Origin: Flavobacterium sp.
GTDB taxonomy: Bacteria > Bacteroidota > Bacteroidia > Flavobacteriales > Flavobacteriaceae
Assembly (NCBI RefSeq): GCF_027483985.1
Contig: NZ_JAIXTJ010000050.1
Location: forward strand, 62,001 to 126,000
DNA length: 64,000 nucleotides
Reading direction: 5' to 3'
The notes beneath the pieces are model-generated. The model ran no database searches. It was not told where the DNA came from and saw only the letters and a list, made by a program, of their open reading frames with translations. Made by a program: the position numbers and the translations under genes. How positions within the stretch are numbered: the stretch's first letter is position 1; each line of letters begins with the position of its first letter. Below, piece after piece: positions 38,962 to 49,340 of this stretch.

Positions 38962-39238
38962 TTTTTACATATTTTTTCTCAATGTAAAACGTACCAAAAG
39001 GCAAAAGTGAGGCTAATTGAACTACAGCTAAATCTTTGAAAGACCATTTTTGACTTTTCATTATTAGGAAAGCTAAAATCACATATCCTATGAATAAAAC
39101 TCCGTGCGCCATACCAATTGGATACAGTAATTTTTTATACAAATCTATATTATTTGGTTTGATAAATAACATATTTGTAAATAATACTAAATAGGAGATT
39201 CCCTCTGCAATTGCTGTAAATTTGAAAATTTTAGTCAT
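38954..39238 (-). CDS. DUF3817-like membrane protein
   Basis: AIAEGISYLVLF...GMAHGVLFIGYV. Confidence 0.8.
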   Translation of the reverse strand: MTKIFKFTAIAEGISYLVLFTNMLFIKPNNIDLYKKLLYPIGMAHGVLFIGYVILAFLIMKSQKWSFKDLAVVQLASLLPFGTFYIEKKYVKNA

Positions 39239-39326
39239 AAATTAGTGTTTTGGTCTACAAAATTAAGCATATCATTAGTTAAAAACCTAGAATCTCACTT
39301 ACTTTTGCAATAATTTAGCAATTACT

Positions 39327-39842
39327 ATGAGCAAACGCGATTTAAAAAAATATTTATCCGAATTAAGTAAAGAACAATTAGAGGAACAATTGGTGGAACT
39401 TTACGATAAATTTAAAGAAGTTAAAGTCTACTATAATTTTGTTTTTAATCCTAACGAACGAAATTTAGTAAAAGATGCTAAACTTAAAATTGCAAATGAA
39501 TATTTCCCGATAAGAGGAAAAAGACCTAAAATGCGCCGATCTACAGCTCAAAAATTTATTAAACATTTTATTACGCTAGGCGTTGATTCGTTTATAATTG
39601 TTGATGTAATGCTATATAACATTGAAATTGCCCAAACTTTATCGAGCGAACGACAAATTAATTCGGAAGCGTTCTATAAAAGTATGCTAACTTCTTATGA
39701 GCAAGCCATTAGTTTTATGATTGAAAAGGGAATACTAGAAGAATTTAGAAGTAGAGTAGTGGCTATCAAAGAAGAAAGCATTACTCAAAATTGGATGAAT
39801 AAATATGAATTCAATGCTATTGTTGAACGATTTGATTATTAA
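39327..39842 (+). CDS. DUF6155-like hypothetical protein
   Basis: 171-aa ORF preceded by TACTTTTG -7 box. Confidence 0.6.
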   Translation: MSKRDLKKYLSELSKEQLEEQLVELYDKFKEVKVYYNFVFNPNERNLVKDAKLKIANEYFPIRGKRPKMRRSTAQKFIKHFITLGVDSFIIVDVMLYNIEIAQTLSSERQINSEAFYKSMLTSYEQAISFMIEKGILEEFRSRVVAIKEESITQNWMNKYEFNAIVERFDY

Positions 39843-39916
39843 ATTTGAGTTATTTTTAAAATGATAGTTGAGATACTCTTTTTTAGACGTATTTTTGCAA
39901 AATTGTAAAAAATGCT

Positions 39917-41452
39917 ATGTCAAAAAAAGATTTAATCGCCGAAATTCAAGATAAAAAGGAACTTTATGGTTACCAGAAAGGCGATATTGACAAGATATTT
40001 GAACGATTAGATAATGCACCATACAATTATCATTTACTTTACCAATTGCCAACAGGTGGCGGAAAAACAGTAATTTTCTCCGAAATTACAAGACGTTATT
40101 TAGAACAATACAACAAAAAAGTGGTGGTTTTAACCCATCGGATTGAGCTTTGTAAACAAACTTCAAAAATGCTTAAGAATTTTGATGTCAAAAACAAAGT
40201 GATTAATAGCGCGATAAAAGAACTTCCAGATCAAGACGAATATTCGTGTTTTGTTGCGATGATTGAAACGTTAAAAAACCGTCTCAATGATGAAAAATTA
40301 GAAATACAAGATATTGGTTTAGTGATAATTGACGAAGCTCACTTTAACTCATTTAGGAAGTTGTTTAGCGCATTCGATAATGCTTTTATTTTGGGAGTTA
40401 CAGCAACACCATTGAGTTCAAATATAAAATTACCAATGTATGAAAACTACAGTGAATTAATCGTTGGTGATACTATTCAAAATCTTATAGATAAAGGGTT
40501 TTTAGCACAAGCAACAACTTATAGTTATGATGTTGGATTGACTTCGTTAAAAGTCGGAATTAATGGCGATTATACTGTAAAATCTTCTGATGATTTGTAT
40601 AGTAATATGGTAATGCAAGAAAAATTATTGCACGCTTATACGGAGAAATCACTCGGAAAAAAAACATTGATTTTTAATAACGGAATTAATACTTCGCTGC
40701 ACGTTTATGAAAGTTTTAGACACGCCGGTTTTAACATTCGTCATCTAGATAATACAACTTCAACAGAAGATCGTAAAGAAATCTTGCAATGGTTCAAGAA
40801 AACACCCGATGCTATTTTAACTTCAGTGGGAATTTTAACCACAGGATTTGATGAACCAACTGTTGAAACCATTATTTTGAATCGTGCTACTAAATCCTTG
40901 ACCTTGTATTTTCAAATGATTGGTCGTGGTTCAAGAAAATTACCTAACAAAGACAATTTTACGGTTATTGATTTAGGAAACAATGCTTTACGCTTTGGTT
41001 TATGGAACAATCCGATTGACTGGCAGCATATTTTTAAATCTCCAGAATATTATCTAGAAAGTCTTCGTGATGATGCTGATATTGAAAGTAATTTCAAATA
41101 TGTGATGCCTGATGAATTGCGTAAGAAATTTTCAAAAACTGATAATATTTCAATGAATATTCAAGAGGAATTCAAATTCACGGTTAAAAATAATTTGAAG
41201 GCTAAAACTATTATCGAAAAATCATTGGAGCAACACGCACAAATGTGTGTTGATAACACGGATGAATTAATTGATGCCCGAAAATTATCTAAAGAACTCA
41301 ATGATGATATTGAATATCGAATTAAACAATATTGTATTTGTTTAGGAAACGTTACCAAAAACTACAGAAGTTGGTTGATCGAAGATTATAATTTAAAACT
41401 CACAATTGCTATTGGTAAATTTTATCGTATAAAAATTATGAATGAGTTATAA
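39917..41452 (+). CDS. DEAD/DEAH-box helicase family protein
   Basis: LPTGGGKTVIFSEI, IIDEAH, QMIGRGSR. Confidence 0.92.
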   Translation: MSKKDLIAEIQDKKELYGYQKGDIDKIFERLDNAPYNYHLLYQLPTGGGKTVIFSEITRRYLEQYNKKVVVLTHRIELCKQTSKMLKNFDVKNKVINSAIKELPDQDEYSCFVAMIETLKNRLNDEKLEIQDIGLVIIDEAHFNSFRKLFSAFDNAFILGVTATPLSSNIKLPMYENYSELIVGDTIQNLIDKGFLAQATTYSYDVGLTSLKVGINGDYTVKSSDDLYSNMVMQEKLLHAYTEKSLGKKTLIFNNGINTSLHVYESFRHAGFNIRHLDNTTSTEDRKEILQWFKKTPDAILTSVGILTTGFDEPTVETIILNRATKSLTLYFQMIGRGSRKLPNKDNFTVIDLGNNALRFGLWNNPIDWQHIFKSPEYYLESLRDDADIESNFKYVMPDELRKKFSKTDNISMNIQEEFKFTVKNNLKAKTIIEKSLEQHAQMCVDNTDELIDARKLSKELNDDIEYRIKQYCICLGNVTKNYRSWLIEDYNLKLTIAIGKFYRIKIMNEL

Positions 41453-41543
41453 ATCAGTATTGTAGCTATTTTATATAATTTATATATTTGCACTATAATT
41501 TATATTATGTAAAATAGGATTTTTAAAAGAACCAAGTATTTGA

Positions 41544-42173
41544 TTACGAAATCCTTTTATTCTTCCATTTGGCAATTCCAATAAAAGCGATTGCTACTCC
41601 TCCAAAAAACAAAGTCAGCAAGATAATATTTATAAATACTTTGTCAATTCCTAAACTTGTAACATTCACAAATGGATACGGATAATAATTTGAAAATGAT
41701 CCGCGAATCATTATCACAACCAAATATACAATTGGATAAATCAACCAATTAATAAAATTTTTCCAAAGAATTGATTTAGTATTGCTTTTGAAATACCAAT
41801 ATAAAATATAATAAATTGGAATTATGGTATGCAACATTTCATCAACAATACGCTGAACGCCTTGTGGTTGCCATAAAAACCTTAAAATTAAATTGTAAAC
41901 AAATCCAACAACAAATATATAAACCGCTATTGCTGATTGATTTATCGGATTTAAAAAGAAAGAAAATTTTCTTTTAGGTTTTATTAAAACTGCAGTGAAC
42001 ACAATTGCGACTAGTATATTTGTCAAAATGGTAAAAAAAGTAAAAAATCGAATTGTTGTTTCAGTGATAGATGTTACTCGATTATCAATCATAACTATAA
42101 ATTGAGTTATAATGGTAATCCAACACAGAATTGAAAAAAGAAGTTCAATTTTAGCTGATTTATTTTCTTTCAT
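41544..42173 (-). CDS. Pr6Pr family membrane protein
   Basis: Six TM pattern; VTSITETTIRFFTFFTILTNILVA...LHTIIPIYYILYW. Confidence 0.75.
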   Translation of the reverse strand: MKENKSAKIELLFSILCWITIITQFIVMIDNRVTSITETTIRFFTFFTILTNILVAIVFTAVLIKPKRKFSFFLNPINQSAIAVYIFVVGFVYNLILRFLWQPQGVQRIVDEMLHTIIPIYYILYWYFKSNTKSILWKNFINWLIYPIVYLVVIMIRGSFSNYYPYPFVNVTSLGIDKVFINIILLTLFFGGVAIAFIGIAKWKNKRIS

Positions 42174-42316
42174 CGCAAAACAATTTTAACGTAAATATAA
42201 TTAAAAATTGTTTTTGTGGTGATAAATTGACAGAGATTTGTTCTTGTCCAATCTTAATCTTTATTACTTTTGTGGTGTCGCGGATTTTTTATATTTTTAT
42301 AAAATTAACATTCATT

Positions 42317-44230
42317 ATGAGCAATGCCATTTCACAGCGTGTAGCTGATTTTTTAAAGGAATATGAACCATTTAATTATTTGTCTTTTGATGATTTAATT
42401 AAAATTGCGAACACTATTCGTGTCATAAATCTCGAAAAACACAAAAGTTTATTTCAAATAAATGATGTGTTGCACGACACTTTTTATGTGGTAGCTTCGG
42501 GAGTTATTCATCTTACCGTAATTTCTGATGCTGAAGAAACGCTTTTGAATAAATGTTATGCTGGCGATATTTTTGGTTTACGTCCCTTTTTTGCCAAAAA
42601 TAATTATCAAATGACAGCCAAAGCTCGCGAAGAAAGTATTGTATATGCAATTCCAATTGCTACCTTCAAACCTTTTGTGGCTCAAAACTCTAATGTTTTA
42701 GATTTTTTACTAGAAAGTTTCGCCGCAAATACTAAAGGTAATTTAGACAATCAAAACAATGGTTTGATTTCTGACAATGTTAGTTTTTCTGAAAATCAGT
42801 CGGATATGTTGTATTTCCAATCCTTGGCTTACAACAAAACGCCTCTGAAAATCACTAGTAACACAATGATTAAAGATGCAGCGCAATTAGTGACTGAAAA
42901 TATGTTAGACAGTGTCTTGATTACTGAAAATAGTTTTCCGGTTGGAATTGTAACCGACAAAGATTTTCGTTCTAAAGTTGCTACAGGTCGTGTTGCTTTT
43001 TCTAACTCTATTGATAAAATAATGGCTTCACCGGTTGTTACAGTTACTGAAAATATTTCGGTGGCTGAGGCACAATTGGTTATGTTAAAATATGGTGTTA
43101 CTCATTTGTGCGTAACCCACGATGGTACAGATAAATCTGATATTAAAGGAATTATTTCTGAACACGATTTGGTTGTTGCTCAAGCCAATAATCCAGGCGT
43201 TTTGCTTAAAGAAATTAAACGTTCTCAAACGGCCAAAGAACTTAAATTAGTTAGAGATAAATTAGCTGATATCATTCAATCATCGCTTAACAAAAATATT
43301 CCGCTTACACATATTAATAGTATTGCAGGTGAAATTACTCTAGCTATTGTTAAACGCGCTGTGGAACAATCTATTTTAGATTTGGGCTCACCTCCTGCTC
43401 GATTTGCGTGGTTAAGCATTGGTAGTCAAGGTCGTAAAGAGCAACTTCTTTTGACAGATCAAGATAGTATTTTAATTTTTGAAGATGTTTCAGCTGACAA
43501 ATACCGTGATGTAAAAGATTATTTCTTAAAACTGGCTAAGAAAACTACTGCAACCCTCGAAAAAGTAGGTTTTATTCCTTGTCCTCAAGGTCATATGGGT
43601 AGCAATATGCTTTGGTGTAAATCACTGACTGACTGGAGTAAACAATATAATAATTGGATGAATACTCCAGGTGAAAATTCTAATGAAATTAGCAGTGTGT
43701 TCTTCGATTATGAAATTGCTTTTGGCGAACAAAAAATTGAAGATGCTATAACTGATGTGATATTTAAAGATGCCAAAAACAAAGTATTATTTTATGATTA
43801 TCTTGGAAACGATGCTTTGAAGAAACCAGCGCCTTTAAACTTTTTTAAGAAATTCAATCTCGAAGAAGATGGCGAATTTAAAGGTAAATTTGATATAAAA
43901 ACCCGTGCTTTAATGCCACTTATTGATGGTGCAAGATTGCTTGTAATGAGTAATAACATTCGCGGTATAAACAGTACTTATTTAAGATACAAACAATTAG
44001 CAATGATTGATCCTAAATTTTCAGAAATTTATTTGAATTGTGCAGATGCTTTTTTGGTTTTATCTAAATTTAGAGTTTTAGAAGGATTGAAAAATGATAG
44101 TTCAGGTCAATACATCAATTTGGAGGAATTAAATAAAGTTGATAGAGAGAAATTAAAAAATGCTCTTGCGCCTATGCGTGAGCTTGAAGAATTGATAAAA
44201 GATAAATTTCAACTTACACAATTTTCATAA
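42317..44230 (+). CDS. DUF294 nucleotidyltransferase-like protein with cNMP-binding and CBS domains
   Basis: Cyclic nucleotide-binding fold, two CBS motifs, SIGSQGRKEQLLLTDQD. Start at ATG 42317, after the TACTTTTG box. Confidence 0.9.
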   Translation: MSNAISQRVADFLKEYEPFNYLSFDDLIKIANTIRVINLEKHKSLFQINDVLHDTFYVVASGVIHLTVISDAEETLLNKCYAGDIFGLRPFFAKNNYQMTAKAREESIVYAIPIATFKPFVAQNSNVLDFLLESFAANTKGNLDNQNNGLISDNVSFSENQSDMLYFQSLAYNKTPLKITSNTMIKDAAQLVTENMLDSVLITENSFPVGIVTDKDFRSKVATGRVAFSNSIDKIMASPVVTVTENISVAEAQLVMLKYGVTHLCVTHDGTDKSDIKGIISEHDLVVAQANNPGVLLKEIKRSQTAKELKLVRDKLADIIQSSLNKNIPLTHINSIAGEITLAIVKRAVEQSILDLGSPPARFAWLSIGSQGRKEQLLLTDQDSILIFEDVSADKYRDVKDYFLKLAKKTTATLEKVGFIPCPQGHMGSNMLWCKSLTDWSKQYNNWMNTPGENSNEISSVFFDYEIAFGEQKIEDAITDVIFKDAKNKVLFYDYLGNDALKKPAPLNFFKKFNLEEDGEFKGKFDIKTRALMPLIDGARLLVMSNNIRGINSTYLRYKQLAMIDPKFSEIYLNCADAFLVLSKFRVLEGLKNDSSGQYINLEELNKVDREKLKNALAPMRELEELIKDKFQLTQFS

Positions 44231-44233
44231 TTT

Positions 44234-44827
44234 ATGCTTGATTGGTTAAAAAATATAAACAAAGAACATCCTGAATTCTGGAAAAAGTATTTATCTAAAT
44301 TTGATAAAAAACCTTCAAGATATATTGCGCTATCGGTTGACACTACTGGATTAAATCCTAAAAAAGATGTGATTTTGTCTTTGGGTTCTATCGGTATAGA
44401 AAAAGACACGATTCATATTGGTGATGTTTTTGAAGTAACGATTCCGCAATACAAATTTTTGCACGATAATAATTTATCTAATGATTTTTTATTAGAGTCA
44501 GAACAACCAAAATTATCTGAAGTTCAGGCTATTGAAAAATTGATAGATTTTATAGGAAATGCTACGTTAGTCGGACATCGAATCAATTTTGATGTCGAAA
44601 TGATTAATGAGGCTTTAGAAAAATTATCTTGTGGCAGATTGAAAAATGAAGCTTTAGATATTGAAGTGATGTATAAAAAGCTACACGACATTAATGACAA
44701 AAACTTTTCTTTGGATGAATTAAGTCATATTTTTAAAATTTCGAAAACCGAAAGAATATCAACCACAGATGATGCTTACACGATAGCGTTATTGTTTTTG
44801 AAATTAAAATCAAGATTAGGATTGTAA
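44234..44827 (+). CDS. DnaQ-like 3'-5' exonuclease
   Basis: SVDTTGLNPKKD...GHRINFDVEMI. Confidence 0.83.
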   Translation: MLDWLKNINKEHPEFWKKYLSKFDKKPSRYIALSVDTTGLNPKKDVILSLGSIGIEKDTIHIGDVFEVTIPQYKFLHDNNLSNDFLLESEQPKLSEVQAIEKLIDFIGNATLVGHRINFDVEMINEALEKLSCGRLKNEALDIEVMYKKLHDINDKNFSLDELSHIFKISKTERISTTDDAYTIALLFLKLKSRLGL

Positions 44828-45301
44828 AAAATAACTTTTTTCGAAAGCTCCGTGGTGACTTTTGGTAGCAGCATAAAATTTTGAATTTAACTTGAAATAT
44901 GGAATTTCGTTGATTTTTACAAGTTTTTTAGCATCGGTGATTTCTATAATTTTACTAAATTTTTCCTTGCTAAGTACCGCTATTGAATGAATAAATTCTT
45001 GCGATGTTTCTGTAGTTGTAAAAAATGCATCGTTTTGATATACTACAATCCCATTGTCATTATCAGTATTTAAACATTCAATTTTTTTTGGATAATAACC
45101 GCGTTTACCATTTTGTTGAAGTATGATTTTATAAACGGCCTCTTTCCTACTCCATAAATTCCAAACCATCTCATTCGGATTTGAACTTTTTGAAATGAAT
45201 TCTTGTTCTAAATCAGTAAAGATTTTAGAAAGATAACCTTTTCTTTTCCAATTACTTTGAGTTGATGCTAATCCTAAATCAACTACATCGTTGCCTATCA
45301 T
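44816..45301 (-). CDS. 4'-phosphopantetheinyl transferase
   Basis: IGNDVVDL and VWNLWSRKEAVYKI. Confidence 0.88.
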   Translation of the reverse strand: MIGNDVVDLGLASTQSNWKRKGYLSKIFTDLEQEFISKSSNPNEMVWNLWSRKEAVYKIILQQNGKRGYYPKKIECLNTDNDNGIVVYQNDAFFTTTETSQEFIHSIAVLSKEKFSKIIEITDAKKLVKINEIPYFKLNSKFYAATKSHHGAFEKSYFLQS

Positions 45302-45735
45302 TATTGTGCCAATTTAGCTTCAATTATGTCTAAAGCCGATTGAACATCAACCATTTTTTCCATCGAAACAGTATCAATTTCGATTTTATAATAATCTTCA
45401 ATATCTAAAATTACGTCTACCAAATTGGCAGAATTGATTTGTAAATCTTTTATAAAATCAGTTGATTCTGAGAGGTTTTCAAAAGCTTCTTGATTATTTA
45501 TATAAGGTTTTACAATGGTTTTTAATTGCTCAATTACTTCTGATTTATTCATTTTTTGTGGGATTTCAATTTGTGTTTTGAAAGTGTTTTTTATAAATTG
45601 TTTTTCATAGTGCCGGTTGCGTCTAGTCTTCTTTTCATTCGCACGTTTAGCATTTCTTTTATCATTGATGATTTCATTCAATCGGTTTAAGTCATCAACT
45701 TCTTTGATATCGTTAAGTGAATTACGTTTTGGCAT
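45301..45735 (-). CDS. Acyl carrier protein with about 60-aa basic N-terminal extension (or start at internal ATG 45552)
   Basis: FIKDLQINSANLVDVILDIEDYYKIEI carries the phosphopantetheine Ser. Confidence 0.8.
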   Translation of the reverse strand: MPKRNSLNDIKEVDDLNRLNEIINDKRNAKRANEKKTRRNRHYEKQFIKNTFKTQIEIPQKMNKSEVIEQLKTIVKPYINNQEAFENLSESTDFIKDLQINSANLVDVILDIEDYYKIEIDTVSMEKMVDVQSALDIIEAKLAQ

Positions 45736-45826
45736 AATAAAAATACTAAATTTTAATTTGAAATCCTAATTTAAGAATACTGTTAGTACCGCTAAATTTA
45801 ACAATTGTTAATTTAGTGCAAAAAAT

Positions 45827-47095
45827 CTATTTGTATTTTCTAAAAATAACACATCCATTAACATCACCAAAACCAAAACTAGCTTTGACAACACAATTTA
45901 TTTCACGTTCAATTAATTGCATTGGAATTTTAGTTTCAGAAATTAAGGCAGTTATATCTGGATTCAAATCTTCACAATTACTATTCGGAAAAACAAATCC
46001 GTGATAAATTTGCAATACTGATGCTACACTTTCTACACTTCCAGCACCAGAAAGGCAATGACCAACTGTAGATTTCAGTGAATTTATATACGGAAAATCA
46101 GTTCCTTTTCTACCTAGCGCTTCGGACCAATTTTTAATTTCTACGCTGTCTTTTGATGTGGCTGTCAAATGTCCGTTAATAACATCAATATCCTTTGTAG
46201 TAATCCCTGAATTAGTAATGGCATCTACAATACATCTTTGAACCGCAACCGAGTTTGGTGCTGTCATAGTTCCTTCACCACGTTGTCCGCCAGAATTTAC
46301 AGTTCCTCCAAGAATTTCGGCATAAATTTTAGCACCACGATTTAAAGCCGTTTCTAAATCTTCAATAATTAAAGCTCCTGCTCCACTTCCTGGCACAAAT
46401 CCCGAAGCAGTTGCACTCATTGGTCTAGAACCTTTTTCTGGTGTTTGATTGTGTTTATAAGTACAAACCTTCATAGCATCAAATCCACCCCAAATGTATG
46501 GTCCTGAATCACTTGTACTTCCAGCGATAATTCGTTTGGCTTGACCCGATTTTATGCGTTCGTAAGCCATCAAAATACTTTCTGTTCCTGTGGTACAAGC
46601 TGACGAATTGGTAGTTACTTGATTTCCTAATCCTAATTTCCCACCGATGTAAGCACTTACGCCCGAATTCATTGTTTGAGCTACAGCTGTACTTCCTAAT
46701 CTTCGGGTTTGAAAATCGTCTATTTTGTAAATACTTTCTCTAAATTTATCGATTCCTGAAGTTCCAGTTCCGAAAATGGTTCCCGAATCCCAATCTGGAT
46801 TTTCATTATTTTCAATAGTTAATCCTGCATCTTTCCAAGCGTCGATTGCTGCAATTACGCCATATAATATTCCAGAGGAATTAAAATTTCGTAATTCTAA
46901 TTCGGTAAAATAATTAAGAGCCATTTCGGTGCTAATCTCAGGTTTTCCCGATATCTGACACGAAAATTGAAGGCGTTCTAATTCGGCATCGTGTTTAATT
47001 CCAGAGATTCCGTTTTTGATGGCGTTTGTAAATGCATCAAGTCCTACTCCATTTGGTGCGACAATTCCCAAACCTGTTATTACAACTCTTTTCAT
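45827..47095 (-). CDS. Beta-ketoacyl-ACP synthase family protein
   Basis: SSACTTGTESI; NGHLTATSKDS; KSTVGHCLSGAGSVE. Confidence 0.92.
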   Translation of the reverse strand: MKRVVITGLGIVAPNGVGLDAFTNAIKNGISGIKHDAELERLQFSCQISGKPEISTEMALNYFTELELRNFNSSGILYGVIAAIDAWKDAGLTIENNENPDWDSGTIFGTGTSGIDKFRESIYKIDDFQTRRLGSTAVAQTMNSGVSAYIGGKLGLGNQVTTNSSACTTGTESILMAYERIKSGQAKRIIAGSTSDSGPYIWGGFDAMKVCTYKHNQTPEKGSRPMSATASGFVPGSGAGALIIEDLETALNRGAKIYAEILGGTVNSGGQRGEGTMTAPNSVAVQRCIVDAITNSGITTKDIDVINGHLTATSKDSVEIKNWSEALGRKGTDFPYINSLKSTVGHCLSGAGSVESVASVLQIYHGFVFPNSNCEDLNPDITALISETKIPMQLIEREINCVVKASFGFGDVNGCVIFRKYK

Positions 47096-47101
47096 TTGAT
47101 T

Positions 47102-47533
47102 TTAGATTTGAATGATACCCGCGATTGTTCCTCTACAAACTTCAATTCCATCATTATTTATCATTCGAACTTTACATTTTAATTTTCCGAATCGGAAATA
47201 TATTTTTTCAGAAATCACCTTTATTTTCTCTGAAGGAAATACAGGTTTCAAAAATTCAATTTCAGAAGAAGTTAATGCTATTTTAGTTTCAAAATTGAAA
47301 TCAGTATTCAAAAGATAAATTCCTAAACACACAACGCCAATTTGAGCCATAGTTTCTGTCAAAATGACACCTGGCGTGACCGGATTATTTTTAAAATGAC
47401 CTTTGTAAAAATCTGAATTAGAATCAAATGTATACGTTCCTTCTACTCCATTTTCTGATATTGAAGTGATTTCATCAACAAACAAAAAAGGTTTTGAATA
47501 AGGTAGTTTTGATATGATTTCTTCGTTTGTCAT
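47102..47533 (-). CDS. FabZ-like 3-hydroxyacyl-ACP dehydratase
   Basis: SKPFLFVDEI...GHFKNNPVTPGVILTETMAQ. Confidence 0.88.
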   Translation of the reverse strand: MTNEEIISKLPYSKPFLFVDEITSISENGVEGTYTFDSNSDFYKGHFKNNPVTPGVILTETMAQIGVVCLGIYLLNTDFNFETKIALTSSEIEFLKPVFPSEKIKVISEKIYFRFGKLKCKVRMINNDGIEVCRGTIAGIIQI

Positions 47534-47563
47534 TTTTTTAACCTATGAATTAGTAATGGTATT

Positions 47564-48616
47564 TTAAAACTCAATTAATATTCGTTGCGCAGTAAAACCT
47601 GGTCCGAAACTTAAAAGCAAACCTTTCTCTCCAGCTTTAGGTTTTTTATCTATAAATCGTTCTAAAACATATAAAACGGTTGCACTCGACATATTTCCAT
47701 ACAATCTTAAAACTTCTTTGGTATCGTCAATATTTTTGCCAGATTCAGAGAATAATTCTTCAACGGTTTGTACGATTTTTTTTCCGCCAGGATGAAATAT
47801 TAAATGATCGATATCATTGATAGTCAAGTTGTTTTTTTCTAAAAAAGGATGAATAAACAGCGGAAAATGTTCGGCAATCGTTTCAGGAACTTCAATATCA
47901 AGTACCATTTTTAATCCTGAATTAGTCATTTCAAAACCCATCATATGTTCGTTATCATAAAAATGATACATCGATTCATCAAGGATTTTCGGACCTTTAT
48001 CCTTCTCATCTGATGAAAGTAAAACACAAGCTGAACCATCACCAAATATGGCTGAACTCACAATATTTGCCATCGAAAAATCATCCAATTGAAAAGTTGC
48101 TGTTGGACTTTCGACCGCAATTACTGCTGCCTTTTTATTCGGATTTGCTTCTAGGAATTTTTTGGCATAAATCATTCCAGATATTCCGGCAACGCATCCC
48201 ATTTCAGTCACAGGTAATCTTACAATATCTTGTCTTAATCCGAGTTTATTAATCAAATAAGCATCAAGCGATGGAATCATAATCCCAGTGCAACTAACTG
48301 TAATGATGTAATCTAAATTGGTTGGTTTCCAATTGGCTTTTTCAAGTGCTTTTGTGAGGACTTTTTCGCCTAATTTTATTACTTCTCTAACGTATATTTG
48401 ATTTCGTTCTTCAAAAGATGTTTTAGTAAAAACCTCAATCGGATCCATTATTGAATAGCGTTTATCGACATTGGCACCTTCAAAAATCTTTTTCACTTTT
48501 TTGATAAAACGTTCCTCTTGTCCTATTAACCAAGCATCTAGAAAAGGCATTATTTCAGCAGTTTCTCTAGAAAATTCTGGAAGTTGTTTGGCTACAGTTA
48601 CTATTTTTACACTCAT
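47564..48616 (-). CDS. Type III polyketide synthase
   Basis: Cys (TEMGCVAGISGM), His (FHPGGKKIVQ) and Asn (YGNMSSATVLYVL) all present. Confidence 0.93.
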   Translation of the reverse strand: MSVKIVTVAKQLPEFSRETAEIMPFLDAWLIGQEERFIKKVKKIFEGANVDKRYSIMDPIEVFTKTSFEERNQIYVREVIKLGEKVLTKALEKANWKPTNLDYIITVSCTGIMIPSLDAYLINKLGLRQDIVRLPVTEMGCVAGISGMIYAKKFLEANPNKKAAVIAVESPTATFQLDDFSMANIVSSAIFGDGSACVLLSSDEKDKGPKILDESMYHFYDNEHMMGFEMTNSGLKMVLDIEVPETIAEHFPLFIHPFLEKNNLTINDIDHLIFHPGGKKIVQTVEELFSESGKNIDDTKEVLRLYGNMSSATVLYVLERFIDKKPKAGEKGLLLSFGPGFTAQRILIEF

Positions 48617-48623
48617 TATTATT

Positions 48624-49340
48624 TTATCTACTTTTCTTAATTATCCATTGGTATCTAAAAGCCCATTTCCATTGCAAACTGTAATTTTTCAAATTTAATT
48701 CTTTTGAAAATTCTTCTAATTCTTGTTTTTTAAATCCGCGTAATATCGAAACTAATCCATCGTCACGTGACATCGAATTTAATTTGAAAACAAAACAAAC
48801 CGCTTGAAATAATCTATAAGCGATCTTACTTCGATGCAAATCATTGATTACAATTCCAATAGAAGAATTATCATAAAACTGTTTTACTAATTTTATAATT
48901 TCTTCATTTTTAAAATGATGTAAAGTTAAAGTGCACAATACAATATCGTATTTTACTTCATCAAATTGTTTACTAAATATATCAATAATTTCATAAGAAA
49001 TATTTGGATAATGATTGGATAGATTTTTAGCGTGATTTATTGTAAATGCATTGGCATCAATTCCGATTAATTTAAAATTATAACCATTGGCATCGCCATA
49101 TTCTGCAATGTAGCGCAACATATCTCCATTGCCACATCCAATATCAGCTATAGTAATTTCGGTATTTTTATCTTTATTTTTTAGAAGTGTTTTAACTCCT
49201 TGTAAAGTTAATTGGTTTCCGCCCAAAAGTTGGTTTATTTTGGCAATTTTATCCAAAGCATCTTGCAAAACTTCGCCTTCTAGTTCGAAGTCGTCCATTA
49301 TTTCAGATTCGTTGGTTCTATATTTGGTATTTATTGTCAT
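48624..49340 (-). CDS. SAM-dependent methyltransferase
   Basis: ITIADIGCGNGDMLRYIAEYG. Confidence 0.88.
   Translation of the reverse strand: MTINTKYRTNESEIMDDFELEGEVLQDALDKIAKINQLLGGNQLTLQGVKTLLKNKDKNTEITIADIGCGNGDMLRYIAEYGDANGYNFKLIGIDANAFTINHAKNLSNHYPNISYEIIDIFSKQFDEVKYDIVLCTLTLHHFKNEEIIKLVKQFYDNSSIGIVINDLHRSKIAYRLFQAVCFVFKLNSMSRDDGLVSILRGFKKQELEEFSKELNLKNYSLQWKWAFRYQWIIKKSR

Noticed and set aside
41474-41490. TATATTTG -7 box downstream of the helicase gene as a second orphan promoter
   Set aside because: Very AT-rich context, no associated palindrome or terminator, so likely a chance match.
42227-42316. Extended N-terminus of the DUF294 protein in the ORF track
   Set aside because: Contains a TACTTTTG -7 box (about 42264-42271); ATG 42317 is a better start.
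45790-45815. TAACAATTGTTA palindrome between KAS and ACP genes
   Set aside because: AT-rich and short with no poly-T on the relevant strand; could be chance, so no regulatory call made.
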